Assembly: GCF_024385465.1 (NCBI RefSeq)
Contig: NZ_JANFLS010000002.1
Span: 310,001-374,000, forward strand
Source: Arthrobacter sp. zg-Y844
GTDB taxonomy: Bacteria; Actinomycetota; Actinomycetes; Actinomycetales; Micrococcaceae
DNA length: 64,000 nucleotides
Reading direction: 5' to 3'
The position numbers were made by a program, and so were the translations under genes. The stretch's first letter is position 1. Each line of letters opens with the position of its first letter. Positions 47,275 through 56,312 of this stretch are shown piece after piece. The notes under the pieces are model-generated. The model was not told the origin of the DNA, made no database searches, and was given only the letters and a program-made list of their open reading frames with translations.

Positions 47275-48222
47275 ATGAGTGGAACAGCAGTCCTAGTAAT
47301 TCTCGCCGTCCTGGTGATCTTTGTACTGGTCATCCTGGTCAAGGCGGTCAAGATCGTCCCGCAGGCCCGGGCAGGCGTGGTGGAACGGCTTGGCAAGTAC
47401 CAGCGCACATTGAATCCCGGCCTGACCATCCTGGTTCCTTTTGTGGACCGGATGCTGCCCCTGCTGGACCTGCGTGAGCAGGTAGTGTCTTTCCCTCCGC
47501 AGCAGGTCATCACCGAGGACTCCCTCGTGGTTTCCATCGATACCGTGGTCTACTTCCAGGTCACCGACGCCCGGGCAGCCACCTATGAGATCGCGAACTA
47601 CATCCAGGCAGTGGAACAGCTGACCACCACCACGCTCCGCAACGTGGTGGGCGGCCTCAACCTGGAAGAGGCGCTGACCTCCCGTGACCAGATCAACGGC
47701 CAGCTGCGCGGCGTCCTGGACGACGCCACCGGCCGCTGGGGCATCCGGGTCTCCCGGGTGGAGCTCAAGGCCATTGAACCGCCCCTGTCGATCCAGGATT
47801 CCATGGAGAAGCAGATGCGGGCCGAGCGGGAACGGCGCGCAACCATCCTGACGGCCGAAGGCACCAAGCAGTCGCAGATCCTCACCGCCGAAGGCCGCCG
47901 GCAGGCCGCCATCCTCGCTGCCGAGGGTGACGCCAAAGCCGCGATCCTCCGGGCCGACGGCGAGGCCCAGGCCATCGCCAAGGTCTTCGATGCCATCCAC
48001 AAGGGCAATCCGGACCAGAAGCTGCTGGCCTACCAGTACCTGCAGACCCTGCCGAAGCTGGCCGAAGGCACGTCCAACAAACTGTGGATCATTCCCAGCG
48101 AGCTCGGCGAAGCCCTCAAGGGTGTCGGCAGCGCACTGGGCGACTTTGTGCCGGACGCGGCCATGCACTCATCCAACGGGAGCACCCCGGCCCAGACCAC
48201 CGGCCCTGCAGCCGGAGCCTAG
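47275..48222 (+). CDS. SPFH/Band 7 (stomatin/QmcA-like) protein
   Basis: A 315-residue stomatin-like protein: an N-terminal membrane helix (about 3-25), the SPFH domain (IVPQARAGVVERLGKYQRTLNPGLTILVPFVDRM ... SIDTVVYFQVTDARAATYEI), then an alanine-rich coiled region with repeats of the type ILTAEGxxQ (four copies about 180-225). Forms scaffold rings in the inner membrane together with NfeD. A GGGGGAAC site precedes the ATG. Confidence 0.92.
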   Translation: MSGTAVLVILAVLVIFVLVILVKAVKIVPQARAGVVERLGKYQRTLNPGLTILVPFVDRMLPLLDLREQVVSFPPQQVITEDSLVVSIDTVVYFQVTDARAATYEIANYIQAVEQLTTTTLRNVVGGLNLEEALTSRDQINGQLRGVLDDATGRWGIRVSRVELKAIEPPLSIQDSMEKQMRAERERRATILTAEGTKQSQILTAEGRRQAAILAAEGDAKAAILRADGEAQAIAKVFDAIHKGNPDQKLLAYQYLQTLPKLAEGTSNKLWIIPSELGEALKGVGSALGDFVPDAAMHSSNGSTPAQTTGPAAGA

Positions 48223-48248
48223 CCCCTCCGCTCCCCCTGTTAGCCGAT

Positions 48249-48309
48249 TCCCGTTCGGTGCCGGTATAATCGGTTGTTTGCCGGACAATAGCTGCGGCAC
48301 CGAACGGGA
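48249..48309. repeat. 15-bp inverted repeat upstream of rbpA
   Basis: TCCCGTTCGGTGCCG (48249-48263) and its exact complement CGGCACCGAACGGGA (48295-48309) flank 31 bp that begin with a consensus TATAAT hexamer (48265-48270). It may be an operator pair around a housekeeping promoter, or a hairpin ending the SPFH transcript. Confidence 0.75.
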
Positions 48310-48317
48310 CCGCCGAC

Positions 48318-48344
48318 GGGAACAGCTGCGGCGTCGTCGGCGTT
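48318..48344 (+). promoter_or_regulatory. SigH/SigmaR-type promoter upstream of rbpA
   Basis: GGGAAC (48318-48323), 18 bp, GTT (48342-48344). This fits the disulfide-stress ECF promoter consensus (GGGAAC/T, 16-18 bp, GTT) of SigmaR in Streptomyces and SigH in Mycobacterium. rbpA is a known SigmaR target in Streptomyces coelicolor. The element lies about 120 bp before the rbpA ATG. Confidence 0.65.
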
Positions 48345-48466
48345 GTATTGGCTGTGACGGCCAGCCTTAGGCACCCTGCCGGTCCGCCTCCGGGCGGCAG
48401 GCGGGTACGGCACCGGCATAACAAGGGATCCGCCAGCGGATCCAGCGGATTGAAGAGGGAGAAAAG

Positions 48467-48814
48467 ATGAGCGATCGTAGCCTGCGGGGTATGCGCCTGG
48501 GCGCGCAGAGCATGGAGACTGAATCCGGTGTGGAGCCGGCTCCCCGCCAGCGGGTGGAATACCGCTGTGAGGACGGCGAGCGTGTTTTCGTAACTTTCGC
48601 TGCCGAAGCGGACGTTCCTCCGGTCTGGATCTCCAAGACCGGCAAGGAAGCGCTTCTGGTGGACGGCGAGAAGCCGGACACCAGCAACGACAAGCCGGTG
48701 CGGACGCACTGGGACATGCTGCTGGAACGACGCAGCATCGAGGAACTTGAAACGATCCTCCAGGACCGCCTGACGATCCTGCGCGAACGCCGCGGAGAGC
48801 GCACCAGCGCCTAG
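48467..48814 (+). CDS. rbpA: RNA polymerase-binding protein RbpA
   Basis: Actinobacterial transcription factor of 115 residues that binds the principal sigma factor and stabilises the open complex. Seen are the N-terminal tail RSLRGMRLGAQSMETESGVEPAPRQ, the core VEYRCEDGERVFVTFAAEADVPPVWISKTGKEALLVDG, a basic linker and the sigma-interacting helix SNDKPVRTHWDMLLERRSIEELETILQDRLTILRERRG. The convergent arrangement with ppm1 is the same as in M. tuberculosis. Confidence 0.95.
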   Translation: MSDRSLRGMRLGAQSMETESGVEPAPRQRVEYRCEDGERVFVTFAAEADVPPVWISKTGKEALLVDGEKPDTSNDKPVRTHWDMLLERRSIEELETILQDRLTILRERRGERTSA

Positions 48815-48862
48815 ATCCCTGCGGTGCCCTGGTCCGGTGAACGGACAAGGGCGCTTAGAGAC

Positions 48863-48910
48863 AAAAAAGCGGGGCGGCTGCCAAACGGCAGCTGCCCCGC
48901 TTTTTTCTTT
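48863..48910. terminator. Bidirectional terminator between rbpA and ppm1
   Basis: GCGGGGCGGCTGCC (48869-48882) pairs with GGCAGCTGCCCCGC (48887-48900) with one G-U pair and an AAAC loop, flanked by six A on the left and six T on the right. It can terminate both converging transcripts. Confidence 0.9.
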
Positions 48911-48915
48911 TCGGC

Positions 48916-49644
48916 TCAGCCGCGTCCGGTGAGCTTCCGCCAGCGGGCGGTCAGACCCCAGCGGGTCACATTGGCCATTGCCTCAACGACAATGTTGCCG
49001 CTCATCTTGGAGTCACCGAGTTCGCGTTCGACGAAGGTGATCGGCACCTCGGTGATCTTCAGGCCCAGGCGTGCCACACGGAAGGTCATGTCCACCTGGA
49101 AGCCGTAGCCGACGGACTCGACGGCGCCCAGGTCCAACTGCTCCAGCGTGCCGCGGCGGAAGGCCCGGTAGCCTGCGGTGATGTCCCGGACAGGGATGCC
49201 CAGCATGAACCGCGAGTAGGTGCTGCCGGCGCGGGAAAGCAGCTTTCGGTGGAACGGCCAGTTGACCACCGATCCCCCGGTGACCCAGCGGGAACCGATG
49301 ACGAGGTCGGCACCCGCCTTGGAGGCTTCAAGCAGGCGGGGCAGCTCTTCCGGGCGGTGCGAACCATCGGCGTCCATTTCGACCAGGATGTCGTAGCCGC
49401 GTTCCAGGCCCCATCGGAAGCCGGCAATGTACGCAGCTCCGAGCCCTTCCTTGCCCTTGCGGTGCAGCACATGCACCTTCGGATCGTTGGCAGCGGCTTC
49501 GTCGGCGTAGCCGCCGGTGCCGTCCGGGCTGTTATCGTCCGCGATCAGTACATCCGAATCTGGAACTGCGTCCCGCAGCCGCTTCAGTGTGATGGGGAGC
49601 GACTCGATCTCGTTGTAAGTGGGGATGATAGTCAGGACACGCAC
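48916..49644 (-). CDS. Polyprenol monophosphomannose synthase (GT2)
   Basis: Glycosyltransferase of 242 residues that makes polyprenyl-phosphomannose from GDP-mannose, the donor for lipoglycan and protein mannosylation. [48 protein letters not shown], and the DXD-like [20 protein letters not shown] are conserved. It corresponds to the catalytic domain of Ppm1; no fused N-acyltransferase domain is present here. GTG start with GAAAGG eight bases upstream. Confidence 0.88.
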   Translation of the reverse strand: MRVLTIIPTYNEIESLPITLKRLRDAVPDSDVLIADDNSPDGTGGYADEAAANDPKVHVLHRKGKEGLGAAYIAGFRWGLERGYDILVEMDADGSHRPEELPRLLEASKAGADLVIGSRWVTGGSVVNWPFHRKLLSRAGSTYSRFMLGIPVRDITAGYRAFRRGTLEQLDLGAVESVGYGFQVDMTFRVARLGLKITEVPITFVERELGDSKMSGNIVVEAMANVTRWGLTARWRKLTGRG

Positions 49645-50138
49645 TCAGTAAGCCTTTCAGCGGACGCACGCCGCGTTGTTCGCGGCAGGGACGGGGTTAC
49701 TCCCCCGGCAGACTATCCAGTATATGGGAGTACGCGGCCCCTCGGGTCAGCGCCTTGCAGCCCGGGACAGCGCAACCGGGCGGATCCAGCCGTCTTCGGG
49801 CCAGTACCGGCGAACTGCCGGCCCTGTTTTCTACTGACGGTTGAATCCACCCGGTTGTGTAATGCTGGACCCGGTAACCGTCACCCGCGGAGCAGCTGCT
49901 CCGGTGCGCGTAGTACAGGCCATGGCAGTACGGGCCGGCCGAAGGCACCCGAAGCGCAGCCTGGAAACAGCTCCAGGACAGCGCTCGGTATACCTCAAAA
50001 GGCCGGACCCGACTACGGTCCTCATAGACTACGTGCTGGCTAGCCCCTGTCAATATGGCCCCTGACTAGGACGTTTCCATGTCCATGCAGGTCAGACGCG
50101 GTGTGGAGGAGGCCGAAGCACGCAGGTTGTTTCGCTGT
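49645..50138. other. Intergenic region upstream of ppm1
   Basis: A 494-bp stretch between the 3' end of the amidohydrolase gene and the start of ppm1. Short frames occur but none resembles a protein. On the minus strand TATACT (about 49719-49724) and TAGTCT (about 49710-49715) could serve as -10 boxes for ppm1. No obvious terminator follows the amidohydrolase gene. Confidence 0.4.
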
Positions 50139-51785
50139 TCAGGCAAGATCCGGAGCGCGGTACAGTTCTTTGCCGTTGTGGACCGTCTGCAGGCAGCGCG
50201 GCTCGTCTCCGTTGTCCAGCGCGGGCAGCAGCGGCGTGCCGGCGCGCGGATCCGTGCTCCACGCGGATACGTTCGCATCCGGCGTCTGGACCATCAGTTC
50301 CTGCACTTCCCAGAGCGCAAAGGACGCCGGTGCTCCGGCGGCCAGCTGGCCCCGCATGAAATTGCTCTCCCCTGCCGCACGCCAACCGGCACGGGTATGG
50401 CCGATAAACGCCGCCCTCGCCGAGACCCGCTCCTTCGGGTTGGAATGGGACACAGCGGCGCGCACACCGGACCAGGGATCCAGCGGCAGGACGGGAGTGT
50501 CGGAACCCAGGGCAACGGGCACACCGGCGGAGAGCAGGGAGGCCATCCGGTTCATATTTCCGCGCCTGTCCCCCAGACGCTGTTCATACAGTCCGCCGGG
50601 ATGGCCCCATGCAGCATCGAACCCGGGCTGCAGGCTGACAGTGACGCCGAAGCGCAGCAGTTCGGCAATGGCGGCGTCATCGGTCAGTTCCGCATGTTCC
50701 AGCCGGTGGTGGGCAGCCCGGACGGCTGCTTCCCCGACGGCCTCGGCAGCGAGGCGGAGCCCGGCCAGCGCCGTGTCCATCCCTGCGTCGCCAATGACGT
50801 GGAAACCGCCCTGCAGCCCGGCCTTCGTCATGAGCTCCAAGTGCCGCCCGGCCTGTTCCGGAGTCAGGTACATGGTGCCGCTTGTGTCGGGCCGGTCGGC
50901 GTAGGGCTCGCGCAGCGCAGCCGTCCGGGCACCGAAGGACCCGTCAATGTTCAGGTCGCCGGCGAGGCCCAGCAGCCGGCCCTCAAAGAAGTCCACCAGT
51001 CCGGCTACCTGCGCCTCGCTTTCGGCCAGCTGGCCCCAGTACGGCAGGATCTGCGGCAGCGCCTCGTCGCTGAGGGGACCGTCCAGGCCCAGCAACCGGC
51101 GCAGGTCCTCCGGCGGCGCAATGTGCGGGGCGGCCATTTCCGCGACTGCCACCACCCCGCGGGAGGCCGCATGCTTCAGGGCAGCCAGCTGGAAGACGCC
51201 GCGCTGGTCCGGATCGGCGTCGCGCGCTACGGTGCGCGCGGCGTCGTGCGCGGCACGGACGACGAAGCCGTTGTCCCAGCCGTCGTACTCCTGCAGCCGG
51301 AGTTCGGCCGCCAGCGTGCCGGAGACGGCCGCACAGTGCACATCGGAGCGGGAGAGGTACACGGCGCGGTTGCCGGAGGCTGCGTCGAGTTCGGCCGCGG
51401 TGGGCGCGCGCCGTTCCGGCCAGCGCGACTCGTCCCAGTTGGACCCCAGGATCAGGCCCGCGGTCCCTGCCGCATGGTCCCGGACCTTGTCCAGCAAATC
51501 GTCGAGGGAGGTGCATCCGCTCAGATCCAGCGTCACCAGGGACATGCCCAGCTCGGTGGTGTGGACGTGGGAATCCACGAATCCGGGCGCCACCAATGCG
51601 CCCTGCAGGTCCACTACGTCCATCTTGCTGTCCTGGATGGAGGTGGCGGCCTGTTCCGACCCCACCCAGGCGACGGTATCGCCGTCGACCAGCATTGCGG
51701 TGGCAAAGGGATCGCCGGCGCTGTAGACCGAACCGTTGCGGTAGAGCGTCAGGGTGCGGGCGCTCGGGATGGGACTGCCGTTCAA
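50139..51785 (-). CDS. Amidohydrolase family protein (YtcJ-like)
   Basis: A 548-residue metal-dependent amidohydrolase. The metal site HVH is in LVAPGFVDSHVHTTELGMSL; later HVIGDAGMDTALAGL and HRLEHAELTDDAAIAELL supply further His ligands, and LGSDTPVLPLDPWSG the final Asp. YtcJ-like enzymes act on amides or esters of unknown nature. It starts 43 bp after the helicase gene ends, so it may be in the same transcript. Confidence 0.88.
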   Translation of the reverse strand: MNGSPIPSARTLTLYRNGSVYSAGDPFATAMLVDGDTVAWVGSEQAATSIQDSKMDVVDLQGALVAPGFVDSHVHTTELGMSLVTLDLSGCTSLDDLLDKVRDHAAGTAGLILGSNWDESRWPERRAPTAAELDAASGNRAVYLSRSDVHCAAVSGTLAAELRLQEYDGWDNGFVVRAAHDAARTVARDADPDQRGVFQLAALKHAASRGVVAVAEMAAPHIAPPEDLRRLLGLDGPLSDEALPQILPYWGQLAESEAQVAGLVDFFEGRLLGLAGDLNIDGSFGARTAALREPYADRPDTSGTMYLTPEQAGRHLELMTKAGLQGGFHVIGDAGMDTALAGLRLAAEAVGEAAVRAAHHRLEHAELTDDAAIAELLRFGVTVSLQPGFDAAWGHPGGLYEQRLGDRRGNMNRMASLLSAGVPVALGSDTPVLPLDPWSGVRAAVSHSNPKERVSARAAFIGHTRAGWRAAGESNFMRGQLAAGAPASFALWEVQELMVQTPDANVSAWSTDPRAGTPLLPALDNGDEPRCLQTVHNGKELYRAPDLA

Positions 51786-51828
51786 GGACTCACCTGTTTT
51801 CTGTAGGGCGATGGAGGGTGGCGGCGGT

Positions 51829-54690
51829 TCAGTCGCCGACGTTGGAGTAGGCGACGACGCCGCGCCGCACCAGGGAAATGGCGTCCAGGAAGCGGCGGCG
51901 CATGCCGGCCGGCAGGTCCGGGACCTTGGCCAGCTGGTCCAGCAGGTCGATCACCTGCTTGGCCCAGCGGACAAAGTCCCCCGCAGCCAGCTCAGTGCCG
52001 TTCAGGGCCACCTGCAGGTGCTTGCCCTTGACCCACTTGTACATGGGCCAGACCAGGCCAAGTTCGGGTTCGACGGTCTGCGGCAGCCGGGACGCCTCTT
52101 CGAGGTCCGTGAGCTCGGACCACTGGCGGATGACGATGTCCACCGCCGACTCCAGCGAAACACTCGGCATCTTCGGCCGCAGCCCGCGCTCTTCCCGCTT
52201 CGCCTGGTAGACCAGGGCGGAGGCCAGGCAGGCCAGCTCGGCGGCGTCGAGGTCGGTGAAGGCGCCCTGCTCCAGCGAGAGGGCCACGAGGAGGTCCTTT
52301 TCGCCGTAGATGCGCCGCAGTTTCTGGCCGGCCGGGGTCACGGCGTCGAGGCCGGACTCGTCCGGGGCTACGTAGCCGTACCTGGTCAGCACCTCGCAGA
52401 CCCGGTCGAAGGTCTTGGCAATGGTGTTGGTGCGGCCCCGGATCTGTCCGACGAGGTTGTCGGTCTCCCGGCGCAGCTTCCACCAGCGCTCGGCCCAGCG
52501 GGCGTGGTCTTCGCGTTCGCTGCAGCCGTGGCAGGGATGCGCCCGCATTTTCCGGCGCAGCTCTGCGATCGCCTGCTCCTGCCGCTGGGTGCCCGCCGTG
52601 TGCATGGCATTGGCGCGGGCCGACGCCGGCCGCGGCGGCCGATGGTCGTGCAATGCGTTGCGCAGCGACGAGGACAGATCGCGGCGGTCCTTGGGTGAGC
52701 GCGCGTTGAAGGACTTGGGGATGCGGATGTGCGAGACCGGTTCAAGGACGTCATCGATGTCGGCAGCGCTGATGCGCCGGATCTGCTTGTCTTCGGTCAG
52801 GATCGCCGGCCGCACCTCGCGGGCGGAGGCATCCACGTCCAGTACGACGGCGTGGCCGGAGTTCCGGCCGGCGGGAAGGAACACGATGTCCCCCGGGCGC
52901 AGGTTCTCCAGCGAGGCTGCGGCAGCACTCCGCCGATTCCGTGCCTTGGTTTTTGAAGCGGTGTTTTCCAGGTCCGAGAGCTGCCGGCGCAGGGCCGCGT
53001 ATTCGTTGAAGTCCCCCAGATGGCAGGTCATTGCCTTTTCGTAGCCGGCGAGTGATTCCTCACGCGAACGGACCTGCTTCGCCAGGCCCACCACGGACCG
53101 GTCCGCCTGGAACTGGGCGAAGGAGGACTCGAGGATCCCGCGCGCCCGTTCCCGCCCGAACTGCGCGATGAGGTTGATGCTCATGTTGTAGGTGGGCCGG
53201 AAACTGGAGTTCAGCGGGTATGTGCGCCGCGAGGCCAGGCCCGCCACGGCAGCGGGGTCGGTGCCCGGCTGCCAGAGCACCACGGCGTGGCCCTCGACGT
53301 CGATCCCGCGGCGTCCTGCCCGTCCGGTCAGCTGGGTGTACTCGCCGGCGGTGATGTCCACGTGCGCTTCGCCGTTGAACTTGTCCAGCTTTTCCAGCAC
53401 CACCGACCGTGCCGGCATGTTGATGCCCAGCGCCAGCGTTTCGGTGGCGAAAACCGCGCGGACCAGCCCGGCGGCGAACAGGCGTTCCACCACTTCCTTG
53501 AAGGTGGGCAGCATGCCGGCGTGGTGGGCGGCGAAACCGCGCACCAGGCCTTCGCGCCACGTCCAGAACCCCAGCACCTCGAGGTCTTCTTCGGGAATGT
53601 CCTGGGTGGCTTCGTCCACCACCCGGGCAATCTCCCGGCGCTCGTCTTCGTCCGTCAGCCAAAGCCCCGACTCGACGCACTGGCGTACAGCGCCCTCGCA
53701 GCCGTTGCGGGAAAAGATGAAGGTGATGGCGGGCAGCAGGCCGTTGCGGTCCAGCTGGGCGATGACCTGCGGCCGCGATGCCCGCTGGATGCGCGTGATC
53801 GGCGGCCCGCCGTGGCCGCCGCCGTGGCCGCCGGGCCTCCCTCCGCGGGAGGAGTCACGGCGTCCGCCGCGGGAGGAACCGCGTGGACCGCCCCAGTGGC
53901 CGCGCTGGTTGACGCGGGACTCGGCCCGCGCCAGTTCCATCAGCTCGGGGTTGACCCGGTAGCGTTCCTTGGCGCCGGGATGCTCATCGGCCGCCTCGTC
54001 GAAGGAAACATCGGATTCGAACAGGTCGAAGATGTCGCGGCCAACCATCACGTGCTGCCAGAGCGGAACCGGACGGTGCTCTGAAACCACCACGTCGGTG
54101 TCGCCGCGGACGGTGTCCAGCCAGGCGCCGAATTCCTCGGCATTGGACACGGTGGCGCTGAGCGAAACCACCCGGACGTCGGAAGGCAGGTGGATGATGA
54201 CCTCTTCCCAGACCGCCCCGCGGAACCGGTCCGCGAGGTAATGCACCTCGTCCATGACCACGTAGCCCAGGTCGATGAGGGTGTCCGAGTTGGAATAGAG
54301 CATGTTCCGCAGCACTTCGGTGGTCATCACCACTACGTCGGCGTCCGGGTTGATGCTGGTGTCTCCGGTCAGCAGGCCCACCCGGTCACTGCCGTAGGCG
54401 GCCGCCAGCTCACTGTATTTCTGGTTGCTCAGGGCCTTGATGGGGGTGGTGTAGAAGGCCTTCAGGCCGTTCTGCAGGGCCAGATAGACGGCGAACTCCC
54501 CCACCACTGTCTTGCCGGCCCCCGTGGGAGCCGCGACGAGGACGCCGCGCCCGGCTTCGAGGGAGCGGCAGGCTTCCGACTGGAAAGCGTCCAGTTCGAA
54601 GCCCAGCGACTGCTCGAAGACCCCCAGCTGCGTCTTGGAATGTTCGGAACGTTGTTTTGCGGCAAGGTACCGCTCCGAAGGAGAAGTCAT
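51829..54690 (-). CDS. DEAD/DEAH box RNA helicase (HelY/Ski2-like)
   Basis: A 953-residue superfamily 2 helicase of the Ski2/Mtr4 type. Walker A APTGAGKT (54-61), DEVH (147-150) and SAT (178-180) are present; the second RecA domain carries TETLALGINMPARSVVLEKL and QLTGRAGRRGIDVEGHAVVL. A region rich in Arg and Gly with RGG motifs (263-296) sits between the two RecA domains. The C-terminal part is the DSHCT-type domain (SLEQGAFTDLDAAELACLASALVYQAKRE). Likely unwinds structured RNA or RNA-DNA; the M. tuberculosis homologue is helY, also next to tatC. Confidence 0.92.
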   Translation of the reverse strand: MTSPSERYLAAKQRSEHSKTQLGVFEQSLGFELDAFQSEACRSLEAGRGVLVAAPTGAGKTVVGEFAVYLALQNGLKAFYTTPIKALSNQKYSELAAAYGSDRVGLLTGDTSINPDADVVVMTTEVLRNMLYSNSDTLIDLGYVVMDEVHYLADRFRGAVWEEVIIHLPSDVRVVSLSATVSNAEEFGAWLDTVRGDTDVVVSEHRPVPLWQHVMVGRDIFDLFESDVSFDEAADEHPGAKERYRVNPELMELARAESRVNQRGHWGGPRGSSRGGRRDSSRGGRPGGHGGGHGGPPITRIQRASRPQVIAQLDRNGLLPAITFIFSRNGCEGAVRQCVESGLWLTDEDERREIARVVDEATQDIPEEDLEVLGFWTWREGLVRGFAAHHAGMLPTFKEVVERLFAAGLVRAVFATETLALGINMPARSVVLEKLDKFNGEAHVDITAGEYTQLTGRAGRRGIDVEGHAVVLWQPGTDPAAVAGLASRRTYPLNSSFRPTYNMSINLIAQFGRERARGILESSFAQFQADRSVVGLAKQVRSREESLAGYEKAMTCHLGDFNEYAALRRQLSDLENTASKTKARNRRSAAAASLENLRPGDIVFLPAGRNSGHAVVLDVDASAREVRPAILTEDKQIRRISAADIDDVLEPVSHIRIPKSFNARSPKDRRDLSSSLRNALHDHRPPRPASARANAMHTAGTQRQEQAIAELRRKMRAHPCHGCSEREDHARWAERWWKLRRETDNLVGQIRGRTNTIAKTFDRVCEVLTRYGYVAPDESGLDAVTPAGQKLRRIYGEKDLLVALSLEQGAFTDLDAAELACLASALVYQAKREERGLRPKMPSVSLESAVDIVIRQWSELTDLEEASRLPQTVEPELGLVWPMYKWVKGKHLQVALNGTELAAGDFVRWAKQVIDLLDQLAKVPDLPAGMRRRFLDAISLVRRGVVAYSNVGD

Positions 54691-54759
54691 GAACCAAGCC
54701 TATGCGCTGCGCCCGCCGCAGTACGCCAATATCATCGGTGGGCGAACGCGTCCATGGCC

Positions 54760-55587
54760 TTACAGCTTGTCGATGGGGGTGGCGGTGTCCGCTTCGGCTT
54801 CCACTGCTGCTTCCCGCTCGGCCTGCTTCCGGACCCGGCGCCGGTCATTGAGCAGGCAGATGCCCACTGCTACGGCGAACAGCAGCAGCAGCGGCGCGGC
54901 GAGGTAGAACATGCTCAGGGCGTCGGCGCCGGGGGCAGCCATGGCGGCGAAAAGGCAGATCAGGAAGACGGTGATCCGCCAGTATTTGATGATGGTCCGC
55001 CCGCTCAACAGGCCGGCCAGGTTCAGGCCCACCAGGAATACCGGAATCAGGAAGGCGATGCCGAAGGCCAGGAGCAACCGCAGCACGAAGGCTAGGTAGA
55101 CCGAAGCCGTAATGACGTTGGACCCGCCCTCGGGCGTGAAGTCGGTAAGCACCCGCACGGCCTGGGGCAGGATCAGCCACGCCAGGACAATACCGCCGAT
55201 GAACAGCGGAACGGCGGCGGCCAGGAAGCCCAGGGCCGCGCGGCGTTCCTTGCGCTTGAGGCCGGGCGTGATGAACGCCCAGGCCTGGTAGAGCCACACC
55301 GGGCTGGAGGCCACAAGCCCCACGAATACCGAGACCTGGACCATCTGGTCGAACGGAGTAGCGACGCCTTCGAAGTTGATGGTGGTGAAACGGCCGCCGC
55401 TGTTGCCTGCGTCCAGGAGCGGCCGGGTCAGCGCCTCAAAAACCGGCAGGTAGACGAAGAACCCGCCCACGGTGCCCAGCACCACGGCGATGGCCGATTT
55501 GAAGAGCCTGTTGCGGAATTCCCGCAGATGCTCCTTGAGGGCCATCCGCCCTTCGGGGTTGGATTTGCGCCCTTTGTTCAGCGCCAC
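54760..55587 (-). CDS. tatC: Twin-arginine translocase subunit TatC
   Basis: Core receptor of the Tat pathway that recognises twin-arginine signal peptides, 275 residues with six helices. The N-terminal MALKEHLREFRNRLFKS, then EALTRPLLDAG and YQAWAFITPGLKRKERR are typical. tatA lies 5 bp upstream in the same operon; helY follows. Confidence 0.94.
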   Translation of the reverse strand: MALNKGRKSNPEGRMALKEHLREFRNRLFKSAIAVVLGTVGGFFVYLPVFEALTRPLLDAGNSGGRFTTINFEGVATPFDQMVQVSVFVGLVASSPVWLYQAWAFITPGLKRKERRAALGFLAAAVPLFIGGIVLAWLILPQAVRVLTDFTPEGGSNVITASVYLAFVLRLLLAFGIAFLIPVFLVGLNLAGLLSGRTIIKYWRITVFLICLFAAMAAPGADALSMFYLAAPLLLLFAVAVGICLLNDRRRVRKQAEREAAVEAEADTATPIDKL

Positions 55588-55592
55588 GGCTG

Positions 55593-55901
55593 CTAGCGGC
55601 TGGTTGGCGGGTTACCCGCAGAATCCGGGGACCCGCCGGGGGTGCCAGAGGGCGGAGTCTGTCCGGGGAAGAACGTCTGTTCGGACGCCTTCTGCTGCGG
55701 TGCGGGGTGCACTACCTTCCCCTCCACCGGATCGGTGGGCGCCGTGGTCGAAGGACTGTCGTCCTTCATCTGGCGGACTTCGGATTTGAAGATGCGAAGG
55801 GACTGCCCCAAGCTCCTTGCCAGCCCCGGAAGCTTCGGAGCGCCGAAGAGCAGAATGGCCAGTACAACAATGACGATGATTTGCCAGCCTTCAAGCCTCA
55901 T
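55593..55901 (-). CDS. tatA: Sec-independent translocase protein TatA
   Basis: Pore-forming component of the Tat system, 102 residues. A single N-terminal helix (about 3-20, GWQIIVIVVLAILLFGAPKLPGLARSLGQSLRIFKSEVRQMKDD in outline) has the FGxxKLP hinge, followed by an amphipathic helix and a long Pro/Ser/Thr-rich tail. Confidence 0.93.
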   Translation of the reverse strand: MRLEGWQIIVIVVLAILLFGAPKLPGLARSLGQSLRIFKSEVRQMKDDSPSTTAPTDPVEGKVVHPAPQQKASEQTFFPGQTPPSGTPGGSPDSAGNPPTSR

Positions 55902-55933
55902 GGCGGTGTCCTTTCGTTGGAGAATATTCTATG

Positions 55934-56269
55934 TCAGAGTTCCGGGAAATCCCGCCACGCGCGCGGCTGTCCCTTGGCGGTGCGCCGCTCGATGCGGCGC
56001 AGGCGCCGGGCCTCCCGGCGGGCCGCCTTGCCGGCGTCGTAGGCCTTCCGTGCTTCGTCCGGATCCGTGAAGATGCCGGCAGGCTCTTCTTCGAGGACGG
56101 TGGACGGAACGGTATCCGGAGTGCGTAGGGACAGCTTCGCAGATGCGGCTTCGAATTCCCGGAGAATACCGAGGAACCTCTGGAAGAGCCGGTAGCCGAT
56201 CAGGGCGTAGAAAGCCGCAGCGCCTGCCGCGAGGGCAAGCCAAATGAGTATCCAGGACCACCAAGGCAT
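55934..56269 (-). CDS. Conserved hypothetical membrane protein
   Basis: A 111-residue protein with one N-terminal transmembrane helix (WILIWLALAAGAAAFYALIGYRLFQRFLGIL) and a charged, basic C-terminus (ARKAYDAGKAARREARRLRRIERRTAKGQ), probably coiled. It lies between pafBC and tatA in the minus-strand cluster. I do not recognise a function. Confidence 0.75.
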   Translation of the reverse strand: MPWWSWILIWLALAAGAAAFYALIGYRLFQRFLGILREFEAASAKLSLRTPDTVPSTVLEEEPAGIFTDPDEARKAYDAGKAARREARRLRRIERRTAKGQPRAWRDFPEL

Positions 56270-56312
56270 ATCCCCAGCATAGTGGAGACTGCCCGCCCGG
56301 CCGGACCGGAGG

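Noticed and set aside
49697-50053. A 118-codon minus-strand frame in the ppm1 upstream region
   Set aside because: Its Cys-rich translation matches nothing, and no ribosome binding site or conserved context supports it.
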